Below are positions 1 to 6,860 of a stretch of DNA of 6,974 nt, one piece after another; position 1 is the first letter of the stretch; each line of letters begins with the position of its first letter. Under the pieces are notes generated by a model, which did not search any database, was not told where the DNA came from, and worked only from the letters and a program-made list of their open reading frames with translations. The stretch comes from Candidatus Omnitrophota bacterium (GTDB lineage Bacteria; Omnitrophota; Koll11; VGKN01): assembly GCA_016867055.1 (NCBI GenBank), contig VGKN01000081.1:1-6974 (forward strand), in the 5' to 3' direction. Both the position numbers and the translations under genes were made by a program.

Positions 1-449
1 AACGGCTTTTTACCAAGTCTATCCCTTGCTATTAAAAGGGTTTGCTTTCTTTCATCCCATATTGCAAAGGCAAACATACCGCGCAATTCTTTAACACAAT
101 CTTCGCCATATTCTTCGTAAAGATGTATAACTGTTTCGGTATCTGTGTTGGATTTAAACACATGTCCTCTATTTTCCAAATCACAACGTAAGTCTTTATA
201 ATTATAAATTTCCCCATTTAACACAATCCATACGGTTTGGTCTTCATTAGACATAGGCTGATGTCCTGAAGATGATAAATCAATAATGCTAAGTCGTCTA
301 TGTCCCAATCCCACAGAGGTAGTTTTCTTGTTTATATAAATTCCCTCGTCGTCAGGACCACGATGTCGCATCTTGGAGCACATTACTCTAATTGTCTGTT
401 CTTCTATCTTTTTACCTGAAAAGTCTATAATTCCGCATATACCGCACAT
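1..449 (-). CDS. asnB: Asparagine synthase (glutamine-hydrolysing) type protein, N-terminal glutaminase domain, truncated by window edge
   Basis: This is the first 149 residues of a class II glutamine amidotransferase of the asparagine synthetase B family. The protein starts MCGICGIIDF, so Cys2 becomes the N-terminal nucleophile that releases ammonia from glutamine once Met1 is removed. The other family signatures follow in order: RHRGPDDEG (about 28-36), LGHRRLSIIDLS (about 48-59), NGEIYNY (about 75-81), SNTDTET (about 97-103), RGMFAFAIWD (about 121-130) and ARDRLGKKP at the cut end. The family usually has about 600 residues, with an ATP-pyrophosphatase synthetase domain after the glutaminase domain. 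That part lies beyond position 1. The start is clear: the ATG lies 1 bp after the methyltransferase stop, with a good ribosome site (AAGGTG). In polysaccharide clusters such proteins may amidate uronic acids or other carboxylates rather than make free asparagine. That role is inference, and the substrate cannot be read here. The family call is very secure. Confidence 0.96.
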   Translation of the reverse strand, partial: MCGICGIIDFSGKKIEEQTIRVMCSKMRHRGPDDEGIYINKKTTSVGLGHRRLSIIDLSSSGHQPMSNEDQTVWIVLNGEIYNYKDLRCDLENRGHVFKSNTDTETVIHLYEEYGEDCVKELRGMFAFAIWDERKQTLLIARDRLGKKP

Positions 450-450
450 A

Positions 451-1449
451 TTACACCTTTTTTGCTATAATAACGAAATTTGGAGCTAGATAGCCCGCCT
501 TCTTAAATCTAATCCAGAATTCGAGAAATGACAGCCAGTAAAAAATAACTCTGAGGCTCTGTCTAACTGGGTCAAGTATCCATGGGCTTGGATACTGATA
601 AAAGTGACCAACATACTTATGCCATACAGGAAGTTGTATAGGTTTACCTATATAGGTTCTTATTACAGCAAATCCACATTTTTCAAGTATACGATGCAGT
701 GTCCTGTCAGAGTAGTGTATTACATGCTCATAAGAATCAAAAATATCGTATTTTTTTAACCTTCCTGTCATCTTTGCAATATAAAATTTGAACAGGTTAA
801 ATAAACCATTGGGGACCTTGATAAATAAGACGCCGTCAGACTTTAAGATTCTACGAATCTCATTAAGCAATTTAGTGGGTTGAGGTATATGCTCAAAAAC
901 ATCGGTCATAGCTACCGCATCAAAGAATTCACCTTCAAAACCTGCATCTTCTAAAAAAGCAGTCTTTACGTTTAAGTTAAAATATTTTCTTGCCATTTCT
1001 GATAATGAAGGGGAGGGCTCTACACCATAAAGATTCCACTCCCATCCTTTTGCATTTCTTAAGAAAAAGCCCATATTGGTTCCTACATCAAGAAAATTTC
1101 CATAAGGCTTATACCTATAAATCATTCTTAAATCATCCAAATAGTTTGTATCGCGGTGATGCCGAGCTTTTCCTTCAAAAATTAATCTTGCCTCTTTAAA
1201 ATATTTATCCGCATCTCCCCAGTAAACTGTCTCAGGGGTTTTCAACTGCGGGTTAATGTATATCAAACCACAGGAAAGACAACTCACTATCCCCAGGGCG
1301 CCTCTTTCTTTATAAATCTCCTTATATTGATTTGTGCCACACAGGGGGCAGTTTATAAATTTTACGTCGGACTCAGTATAAAAATCCTTTTGAGTCCCAC
1401 CTCTCTCATAATCTGTATTGCTAAGAGTTTCTTTTACCATATCTTTCAT
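451..1449 (-). CDS. Class I SAM-dependent methyltransferase with N-terminal four-cysteine module
   Basis: This 332-residue protein probably methylates a sugar or glycan intermediate in the cytoplasm. An N-terminal zinc-ribbon-like module has CPLC at 34-37 and CLSC at 57-60, followed by the family-typical GLIYINP. The Rossmann methyltransferase core follows: SAM motif I FLDVGTNMG (119-127), the acidic end of strand 2 at Glu144 (GVEPS), VFEHIPQP (184-191), then RRILKSDGVLFIKVPN (199-214). The C-terminal part contains the usual HYSDRTLHRILEKCGF segment (245-260). Motif I reads GTNMG where the common form is GxGxG, so its middle glycine is Asn. The start at 1449 is preferred because AAGG lies 6 bases upstream. 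It overlaps the preceding glycosyltransferase by 29 bp. A second ATG at 1440 (residue 4) is possible. A four-cysteine module ahead of this fold is common in sugar C- and O-methyltransferases of deoxysugar and polysaccharide pathways. The exact substrate is unknown. Confidence 0.88.
   Translation of the reverse strand: MKDMVKETLSNTDYERGGTQKDFYTESDVKFINCPLCGTNQYKEIYKERGALGIVSCLSCGLIYINPQLKTPETVYWGDADKYFKEARLIFEGKARHHRDTNYLDDLRMIYRYKPYGNFLDVGTNMGFFLRNAKGWEWNLYGVEPSPSLSEMARKYFNLNVKTAFLEDAGFEGEFFDAVAMTDVFEHIPQPTKLLNEIRRILKSDGVLFIKVPNGLFNLFKFYIAKMTGRLKKYDIFDSYEHVIHYSDRTLHRILEKCGFAVIRTYIGKPIQLPVWHKYVGHFYQYPSPWILDPVRQSLRVIFYWLSFLEFWIRFKKAGYLAPNFVIIAKKV
454..459 (-). promoter_or_regulatory. Ribosome binding site of the asnB-type gene
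   Basis: On the minus strand AAGGTG lies 4 bases upstream of the ATG at 449 (core AAGG with 6 bases of spacing). It overlaps the last codons of the preceding methyltransferase gene. It is the most canonical ribosome site in the window and supports starting the protein at MCGI, which the catalytic Cys2 also requires. Confidence 0.7.
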
Positions 1450-2536
1450 TGTAAACCTTACGGAATACCTCTATATATTTTGGCGCATTTGCTTTTATCG
1501 AGAATCTCGCCTCCATACTAATCCTTCCAGCCAAGCCCATCCTTTTCCGAAGTTCTGGATTCTCAATCAAACGGGAGAGTTTCTCAAGCCATTCCTCTTC
1601 AGAACCGGCTAAAAAACCGTTTACGCCATCCTCTACAATTTCTATATTCCTTGCCACCCTTGACACCACGCAGGGCACTCCCACTGACATATACTGGATT
1701 GTTTTGAAACCCGTTTTCCCTTTCACCCATTCATCATCAGGCAGGGGATATATGCCTATGTCAAGGCTCATAAATTCAGAAAGTTCTGTATCGAGTGCCC
1801 AGTCACTATAAGATGCCTCTTTTAAACCGTGGAAGTAGTTATTCTTGCCTGCCCCTATAATCTTAAGGACAAAATTATGCCTTGTTGAAAGGCGTTTAAA
1901 CACTCCATCAAGCTGAGTGAGATATCGTGCTGTTGAATGCGAACCGATCCAGCCAATAACCACTTTTTTGTTGTTATTTTCTTTGTAATCCCTTACGATA
2001 AATCTATCCGTATCAATAGAGGTGGGTATCATAGTTACATTTGGATTGAACCTTCTGGCATACTGGCCAAGGTATTCGTTGCATACAATTATATGGCTAC
2101 TTATCCTGATGATATCCGATATCTTTGTTGGATTTTTAAGAAAATAGGCAAGCCTATTCGCCGGGCTTATACTTTTCATATATATGGCATCATCTAAGTC
2201 ATAGATGAGTGGCTTTTTATAAAATGAAAATAGTCTTTCGAATACAGGAATACCCAAAGGAGAGGCCTCTAAATGGACAAATACGATATCAAGGTTGCAT
2301 ATGTTTATAAACTCGCCTGCACGCTTAACCATTCCTTTTATAAGGCTGAAACCCTTTTTAAAAAAATAACCATTTTTATACAAAATACGGTAGCATCCAG
2401 AGTCTATAAATGGCCGAAAAATACACTCTATTCCATTGGAGTTAAAATACGGGAAAAACTGCTTTACCCTGTAGCGCGTGCTTGCACCCTCTTCTGGATG
2501 AGGTGTAAGAAAGAGAATTTTTATTCTATCTTTCAT
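1421..2536 (-). CDS. GT4-type (GT-B fold) glycosyltransferase
   Basis: This 371-residue protein is predicted to move a sugar from a nucleotide donor to a growing lipid-linked glycan at the cytoplasmic face of the membrane. It opens with a GT-B N-terminal strand and loop, KILFLTPHPEEGASTRYRV (6-24). The acceptor-side domain ends in IPTSIDTDRF (170-179). The donor-binding domain begins VVIGWIGSHSTARYL (192-206) and contains DIGIYPLPDDEW (259-270) and GFKTIQYMSVGVPCVVS (276-292). It closes with NGFLAGSEEEW and a C-terminal helix ending near the stop. In classical GT4 enzymes the donor loop carries an EX7E motif. Here the usual Glu before Tyr-Met is Gln281 and the upstream Glu is absent, a variant found in a branch of the family. 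The ATG at 2536 is chosen over an in-frame TTG at 2563, because TTG adds only nine poorly hydrophobic residues and lacks a ribosome site. The chosen start overlaps the RmlD-like gene by 11 bp. Donor and linkage are unknown. Confidence 0.87.
   Translation of the reverse strand: MKDRIKILFLTPHPEEGASTRYRVKQFFPYFNSNGIECIFRPFIDSGCYRILYKNGYFFKKGFSLIKGMVKRAGEFINICNLDIVFVHLEASPLGIPVFERLFSFYKKPLIYDLDDAIYMKSISPANRLAYFLKNPTKISDIIRISSHIIVCNEYLGQYARRFNPNVTMIPTSIDTDRFIVRDYKENNNKKVVIGWIGSHSTARYLTQLDGVFKRLSTRHNFVLKIIGAGKNNYFHGLKEASYSDWALDTELSEFMSLDIGIYPLPDDEWVKGKTGFKTIQYMSVGVPCVVSRVARNIEIVEDGVNGFLAGSEEEWLEKLSRLIENPELRKRMGLAGRISMEARFSIKANAPKYIEVFRKVYNERYGKRNS
1456..1459 (-). promoter_or_regulatory. Ribosome binding site that selects the methyltransferase start at 1449
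   Basis: AAGG lies 6 bases before the ATG at 1449, inside the coding end of the upstream glycosyltransferase gene. For the alternative ATG at 1440 the same motif would be 15 bases away, so the 1449 start is favoured. Confidence 0.5.
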
Positions 2537-3407
2537 CTGTTTTCTCTGACACCAATTCCTCAAGGTAATCTCTTAATGCCTCTTCCCACGGCCGCATCGG
2601 TTTTATTCCGATAGAGCTAAGTTTAAGACTCTCTGCTGCCTCTGAACGTATGCGCGGGGCAGGCAAGGGGAAGACATCTGAGCTAACGGGCCTGACCGCT
2701 ATATCCTTCTTAAGAAATTCCACAATCTTTAATGCTATATCATATCTGGAGCAATGCCCGCTGTTTGTTATATGATAAAGGCCGTATTGATTTGTATTTA
2801 CCAGTTCAATCATTTTTTTTGAAAGGTCCTTTGTAAATGTAGGGCTTCCGAATTTATCTGTGACCGCAGAAATCTCTTCCCCATCTCCAATTAAATCTAA
2901 TATCTTTGCTACAAATTTTTTATCCTTTCTGCCACCTCCCATCATCCAACCCGCTCTTATAATATAATATTTGGATAATAATTTTGTTACTACCTTTTCG
3001 CCCTCCAATTTAGTTCTACTGTAAATATTAATAGGATTGGGCTCATCAAATTCGTTGTACAGACCATCCTTTTTGCCATCAAATACACCCATTGTACTGA
3101 TATATACAAGTACTGCGTCTACAATGAGAGACAAACGTGCGATATTCTCAGTGCCAAGTGTATTAACTTCATAGGCATGCTTAGAATCTAATTCGCATTT
3201 ATCTACATTGGTCTCTGCTGCAAGATGAAAAATAATATCTGGAGAAAAGCCAAGGATTACACTTTTTGAACATTCAAAATCCCTTATGTCCAAGAATGTT
3301 ATATCACCAGAAATATCAGTAGAACAAACCTCAAAGCCAACCTTTTTTAGCTCGGGGGTTAAAGCAGTTCCCAGCATACCGCTTGCACCGGTTACCAATG
3401 CTTTCAT
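2526..3407 (-). CDS. rfbD: dTDP-4-dehydrorhamnose reductase-like extended SDR (RmlD family)
   Basis: This 293-residue protein has the length and motif order of RmlD, which reduces dTDP-4-dehydrorhamnose to dTDP-L-rhamnose with NAD(P)H. It shows the nucleotide loop GASGMLG (7-13), IIFHLAAETNVDKCELD (58-74), the catalytic YxxxK at Tyr129 and Lys133 (IYSRTKLEGE), RAGWMMG with the family Trp154, VTDKFGSPTFTKDL (182-195), YHITNSG (211-217) and a C-terminal PMRPWEEALRDYL (270-282). The catalytic-loop segment reads STMGVFDG (104-111), where RmlD enzymes normally have STDYVFDG, so two residues near the sugar differ. No rmlA, rmlB or rmlC gene lies in this window. The product could therefore be a related 6-deoxysugar rather than rhamnose. 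The ATG at 3407 overlaps the upstream stop as ATGA, and there is no strong ribosome site, so translation probably depends on coupling. The family is secure; the exact substrate is not. Confidence 0.85.
   Translation of the reverse strand: MKALVTGASGMLGTALTPELKKVGFEVCSTDISGDITFLDIRDFECSKSVILGFSPDIIFHLAAETNVDKCELDSKHAYEVNTLGTENIARLSLIVDAVLVYISTMGVFDGKKDGLYNEFDEPNPINIYSRTKLEGEKVVTKLLSKYYIIRAGWMMGGGRKDKKFVAKILDLIGDGEEISAVTDKFGSPTFTKDLSKKMIELVNTNQYGLYHITNSGHCSRYDIALKIVEFLKKDIAVRPVSSDVFPLPAPRIRSEAAESLKLSSIGIKPMRPWEEALRDYLEELVSEKTDER
3404..3407 (-). other. ATGA stop-start overlap (methyltransferase to RmlD-like gene)
   Basis: The TGA that ends the upstream methyltransferase shares bases with the ATG of the RmlD-like gene. 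The region just upstream of this ATG is A-rich with no clear Shine-Dalgarno site, which fits termination-reinitiation coupling. Confidence 0.85.
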
Positions 3408-4330
3408 TTTTTCTTTTTGGCGATAATAGTGGTGACGTCACCCATTCCGAAAATAGCTCCCACGGCAGTTATAATTAAACCGACAATTCTCAATAAAGGA
3501 GGTGCGGAGGACTTTTCTTCAATCCCCCTATTGGACAGGTTGCCATTAATTATCTTAATAACCTTTAAATTATGGCTATTAAGAAGGAACTTTAATGTTG
3601 AATTTGAATATCCATAGCTATGATATGGTTTATGTAAAGGCGATAAGAAAGGAGACCAGGCTTTACCTTTTATTAAAAAAAATAATTTTATTGCCTTTAA
3701 CAAAAAACTATTCATATTTGGCACTTCAATTAGAATCACACCCTCATCAGACAAGATTCTATAAGCTTCCTTTATAATATTGTTTGGTGCTTCCAAGTGT
3801 TCTAAAACCATATTTAAGGTGACAGCGTTGAAAAACCTGTCGGGGTAGCCAATTTCTTCTATCGGTCTTTTTTCAATTTTAAGGTTGTATTTATTTTCTG
3901 AGTATGTTGCCAGTTGTTCGGACATTTCAATCCCATAAACCTCCCATCCTGAATCCCTTGCAAGATTTAAAAATTCTCCCTTGCCAGACCCGATATCCAG
4001 CAATCTACCTTTTTTTGAAAATTTTTCTAATAGCGAAAGTGTCCTTTTAAACAATTTTTCCTCATTACCGCTCACCGAGGAGAAATAGGTGTCTGGGTTA
4101 TTATAAAAATGGATTGCTTCATCAGTGATGATGTAAGGGTTAGTATAAACAAAATCGCATTTTTTACATCTGACAACATTAGTAATCATATGGGGTCTTT
4201 CGTTTTTAAGTGTTGATGCTCCGAAATATTCTAAGTTTCCTCTTATGCCCAGTAATTTAAAATCATCAGCACCGCAAACCTTACAATTTATATATTTTAC
4301 TTTATAATAAGAGTGGTTTTGGTTACCCAT
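3404..4330 (-). CDS. Class I SAM-dependent methyltransferase with N-terminal four-cysteine module (second copy of this architecture)
   Basis: This 308-residue protein has the same layout as the methyltransferase at 451-1449 but is clearly divergent in sequence. The zinc-ribbon-like module has CKVC at 16-19 and CKKC at 55-58, followed by DFVYTNP. The SAM core has a textbook motif I, LLDIGSGKGEF (110-120), an acidic ribose-binding residue at Glu135 (GIEMS), LNMVLEHLEAP (172-182) and EAYRILSDEGVILIEVPN (188-205). The C-terminal part has HSYGYSNSTLKFLLNSHNL (237-255) and ends in a beta strand and a lysine-rich tail (TTIIAKKKK). A hydrophobic stretch at 279-296 looks like a buried helix rather than a membrane anchor. 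The start at 4330 lies 8 bp after the preceding glycosyltransferase stop, with AAGG only two bases before the ATG, so the ribosome site is poor. It is likely a sugar or glycan methyltransferase; the modified position is unknown. Confidence 0.88.
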   Translation of the reverse strand: MGNQNHSYYKVKYINCKVCGADDFKLLGIRGNLEYFGASTLKNERPHMITNVVRCKKCDFVYTNPYIITDEAIHFYNNPDTYFSSVSGNEEKLFKRTLSLLEKFSKKGRLLDIGSGKGEFLNLARDSGWEVYGIEMSEQLATYSENKYNLKIEKRPIEEIGYPDRFFNAVTLNMVLEHLEAPNNIIKEAYRILSDEGVILIEVPNMNSFLLKAIKLFFLIKGKAWSPFLSPLHKPYHSYGYSNSTLKFLLNSHNLKVIKIINGNLSNRGIEEKSSAPPLLRIVGLIITAVGAIFGMGDVTTIIAKKKK

Positions 4331-4338
4331 AACCTTAT

Positions 4339-5556
4339 TTAGTTTCTTTCTAACCTTTTATAAATCTTCGTATAACAATCTACCCCTCTGTATAAAGCGA
4401 ACATATCATTTGCTAACTTCACACATCGCTCCTTTGTATCACCATTTTTAATGAGCTTCATATGTTCCTCTATTTTATTTTCATATTCCTTTCTTGAAAA
4501 ATCATTTACAATTGTGCCTACCTTATAGTTTAAAACAATCTCATCCAGATCGCCAATTCCTGAATTTGTTATGACAGGCAAACCACAGCTCATATACTCA
4601 GCAAATTTCGTTGGAGAAGATGCCTTCTTTGAAAAAACAGGGGTTATAAAGAAAATTCCTGTGTCTGATGCAGAGATAAATTTTGGCATATCCTCATATG
4701 GAACCCTTTCCAGTATTAGAAAATCGCTCCCGTTGATACCCTTTGAGGTAACTATTGATTTTATATACTTTTTATCCATAGTAGATAATATCAAAAAGTA
4801 ACAGTTTTCAACGACTTCCCTTGCAACCAGAAAAAAATCCAGCATCTTATCCTTCATATACCAGTATTCTAAGCTACCGCTATATAAAAATACAAATCTT
4901 GAAGAAAAGCCGTATTTATTCCTTATGTTTTGTCTATCCTTCATATTGAACCTGAACCTATCCGTATCTACCATACACGGAATAACGTTAATATTCGCTT
5001 TAACCTTATACTCAAGCATATCTATTATTTCTTTGGCCTTGTATGTAAGTATAACTATTTCATTTGAGTTTAAAAAAAATCTTTTTTCAAGAAATTTTGT
5101 AATTTTATAAATCGTGCCTTTTGTTTTCCATATTCTACCCTCCACTCGTTCATCCGCCCAGAAACCCCTCATGTCAAAAACGAATTTTAATCTAAACAGC
5201 CTCTTTAGAATAACGCCAATAAAAGCCGCCACATAACTTCTTGCGTGGATGCAGTCAATCTTGTATTTATGAACAAGCCATATACTCACAAAGATTCCAT
5301 TGATAATATCAAAAAACGTAGAAATTATAGTGGGTTTTTTATGGTATTTTAGGTAAATCCACCTAATACCATTTTTTTTAAGTTCTGATTTTATCAAAGA
5401 AATCTTTTCTTTGTCTATGAGACACTCTTTTTTCTCAAAGGTAAGCAGTGTAAAACTGATGCCATTTTTTGACAAACCATTCAAATATGGAATAATCTGC
5501 GACTGCCCAATTGAATCTGTGGCCCCATCATACGATATAAAAAGAGAATTTATCAT
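4339..5556 (-). CDS. GT4-type (GT-B fold) glycosyltransferase
   Basis: This 405-residue protein is a cytoplasmic, probably membrane-associated glycosyltransferase of a well-known polysaccharide-cluster type. It begins with the characteristic DGATDSIGQSQIIPYLNGLS (10-29). Next come a moderately hydrophobic helix region (about 78-95), HARSYVAAFIG (104-114) and the conserved FDMRGFWADERVEG (127-140). The linker shows VIPCMVDTDRFRF (191-203). The donor domain starts FVFLYSGSLEYWYMKDKML (221-239) and carries SPTKFAEYMSCGLPVI (314-329), with Glu320 as the conserved second Glu of the EX7E motif. The first Glu position (residue 312) is Ala, as in related members. The ATG at 5556 overlaps the upstream stop as ATGA and has no good Shine-Dalgarno site. 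The protein resembles the other GT4 protein (1421-2536) only at the fold level, so the two probably form different linkages. Donor and acceptor are not predictable. Confidence 0.9.
   Translation of the reverse strand: MINSLFISYDGATDSIGQSQIIPYLNGLSKNGISFTLLTFEKKECLIDKEKISLIKSELKKNGIRWIYLKYHKKPTIISTFFDIINGIFVSIWLVHKYKIDCIHARSYVAAFIGVILKRLFRLKFVFDMRGFWADERVEGRIWKTKGTIYKITKFLEKRFFLNSNEIVILTYKAKEIIDMLEYKVKANINVIPCMVDTDRFRFNMKDRQNIRNKYGFSSRFVFLYSGSLEYWYMKDKMLDFFLVAREVVENCYFLILSTMDKKYIKSIVTSKGINGSDFLILERVPYEDMPKFISASDTGIFFITPVFSKKASSPTKFAEYMSCGLPVITNSGIGDLDEIVLNYKVGTIVNDFSRKEYENKIEEHMKLIKNGDTKERCVKLANDMFALYRGVDCYTKIYKRLERN
5553..5556 (-). other. ATGA stop-start overlap (transglutaminase-like gene to glycosyltransferase)
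   Basis: The TGA stop of the transglutaminase-like gene overlaps the ATG of the GT4 gene. No strong ribosome site precedes the ATG, so the two products are probably made by coupled translation. Confidence 0.85.
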
Positions 5557-6860
5557 ATTAAATTAAACTCTATCAAACTTGGCCTTCCTTCTCTGCCAAA
5601 CATGTTTACCGCCTGTGCCATAATAACATTTTCACCGCGAACAATAATCCAGTATAGCTCATTACCCTCCTTTAATATTAACTGCTTTCCATTAATGTTA
5701 ATTTTAAAATGTGAAAAATTTGGAGTCATGGTATCTAAGACAAGTCTAAATTTAATATGCCCATCTACCATCTCCACCTTTTTAATAAGATTTATCTTTG
5801 TTACGTTCAATGACCAGTAGAGCTCATTTTTAAAAGCTGTTTCCCTGGCAATGCCTAAGGAATTTTTGGTGCTACGGTCTGACCACTCAACGCTATTCAT
5901 TATTGAATTTGACAGTGGATACCAATGAGGAAATCTATTTGTAAACCAATCATTTCTCATACGGATATAAAAATTTCTGTAATTTTTAAGTAATTTTTCC
6001 CTATCGGTTTTCGGGAAATTTTGAGGATTAAATTCAATGATTTCCAACTCTTTGGATACACCTTCTATCAATACATTATGAATCTCAAGGCAATTTAAGG
6101 GAATGCCTTTATATTTGAAATATACACAAAAGGTAGGGTCAAACATCACCCATTTCTTATAGTCATCAAGCCATATCTCTGAAACCACATGGTTATCTAA
6201 ACCAACATATCTTCCTTGAAAACCGAGACTTAAGGCGCACTGAATAAACACTATTGAATATTCGCTGCAGAAAAAATGCTCTCCCTTCTTTGCCCTCCCA
6301 AGTATTTCAATAGCATTAAAATTGAACGGAACATCTTTTGGGACTCCATACCTCCATTGCCCGTTAACCCATTTAGCAAGCTCCAAGAGCTTCTCATGAC
6401 TATTCTTACCGACTTTGATGACTTCATCCAAATGGAATCTGCTGCGCAAAACTTCAAGAGCTGGTTCGTCAGCTGGCTGATAGAAAAAATTAAGATTGCT
6501 ATAGATTATTTGTTCATTGTCATACCGCTTAAGTTTTAAATGAGATTTAAGGAAAATATCTGAATCAATAAAATTTAAGAGTTTTTCCTTGGTATCCAAA
6601 AGTTCTTCATGAGAGAGTTTTATGGCTTGAGGTGGGCATAGCCTTGCTTTTTTAACTCTACCGCTGTAGGGGTCATAAAATCTGAGAGCCAGATTTGCTG
6701 CTTCCGCCACAACCCTTTTGGAAAAAATAATGAATAAATTTTTAGTGCCTACATCCTCATATAAGCCTGCTATGATAAAAGGCACCATAAGCAAAAACGG
6801 GCTTAATATAATAATACCTTTTTTAAAAATCTTCGTTTTTTCCTTATCTTTATCTTTCAT
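5553..6860 (-). CDS. Membrane-anchored transglutaminase-like (papain-fold) protein of unknown role
   Basis: This 435-residue protein has a short lysine-rich N-terminus (1-14) and one hydrophobic segment at about 15-33. It looks like a signal anchor that places the rest outside the cytoplasm, by the positive-inside rule. A helical region (about 85-150) leads into a transglutaminase-like core with all three triad positions: Cys198 in HFFCSEYS, His224 in LDNHVVSEIW and Asp241 in MFDPTF. The spacing fits the transglut_core family (bacterial cysteine protease, amidase or crosslinking fold). A beta-rich C-terminal domain (about 350-435) has alternating hydrophobic strands and may bind a ligand or glycan. 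The ATG at 6860 has a purine-rich AGAAGAGA upstream and overlaps the preceding gene by 11 bp. Its place inside a glycan operon suggests action on the polysaccharide, its lipid carrier or a surface protein. The substrate and reaction cannot be inferred from the sequence. Confidence 0.85.
   Translation of the reverse strand: MKDKDKEKTKIFKKGIIILSPFLLMVPFIIAGLYEDVGTKNLFIIFSKRVVAEAANLALRFYDPYSGRVKKARLCPPQAIKLSHEELLDTKEKLLNFIDSDIFLKSHLKLKRYDNEQIIYSNLNFFYQPADEPALEVLRSRFHLDEVIKVGKNSHEKLLELAKWVNGQWRYGVPKDVPFNFNAIEILGRAKKGEHFFCSEYSIVFIQCALSLGFQGRYVGLDNHVVSEIWLDDYKKWVMFDPTFCVYFKYKGIPLNCLEIHNVLIEGVSKELEIIEFNPQNFPKTDREKLLKNYRNFYIRMRNDWFTNRFPHWYPLSNSIMNSVEWSDRSTKNSLGIARETAFKNELYWSLNVTKINLIKKVEMVDGHIKFRLVLDTMTPNFSHFKININGKQLILKEGNELYWIIVRGENVIMAQAVNMFGREGRPSLIEFNLI

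Noticed and set aside
2537..2563. TTG start extending the glycosyltransferase by nine residues
   Set aside because: The extension (MRNWCQRKQ) adds no family motif and lies in the RmlD-like coding region without a ribosome site. The ATG at 2536 gives a normal GT4 N-terminus.
1937..2614. Plus-strand open frames of 86 and 113 codons opposite the GT4 and RmlD-like genes
   Set aside because: They are antisense to strongly supported conserved genes, show no family motifs or ribosome sites, and are explained as shadow frames.
2813..2820. Homopolymer of 8 bases in the RmlD-like gene, and similar 8-base A/T runs at 5072-5079 and 5372-5379 in the upstream glycosyltransferase, as possible phase-variation tracts
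   Set aside because: All reading frames are intact and such short runs are expected in AT-rich lysine- and phenylalanine-rich genes. There is no sign of slippage or alternative frames.
3431..3442. Perfect 12-base palindrome GGTGACGTCACC, resembling an operator
   Set aside because: It lies inside the C-terminal coding end of the methyltransferase, where it encodes Gly-Asp-Val-Thr in the conserved final strand, with no second copy and no promoter nearby. Most likely chance.
4331..4338. Only true intergenic gap besides one base at 450, considered for a promoter or terminator
   Set aside because: Eight bases are too few for either element, and no inverted repeat followed by a T-run spans the junction.
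6251..6457. A 68-codon minus-strand open frame inside the transglutaminase-like gene
   Set aside because: It is an alternative frame across the catalytic core, whose C-H-D motifs are clearly in the longer frame. No independent evidence for a nested gene.
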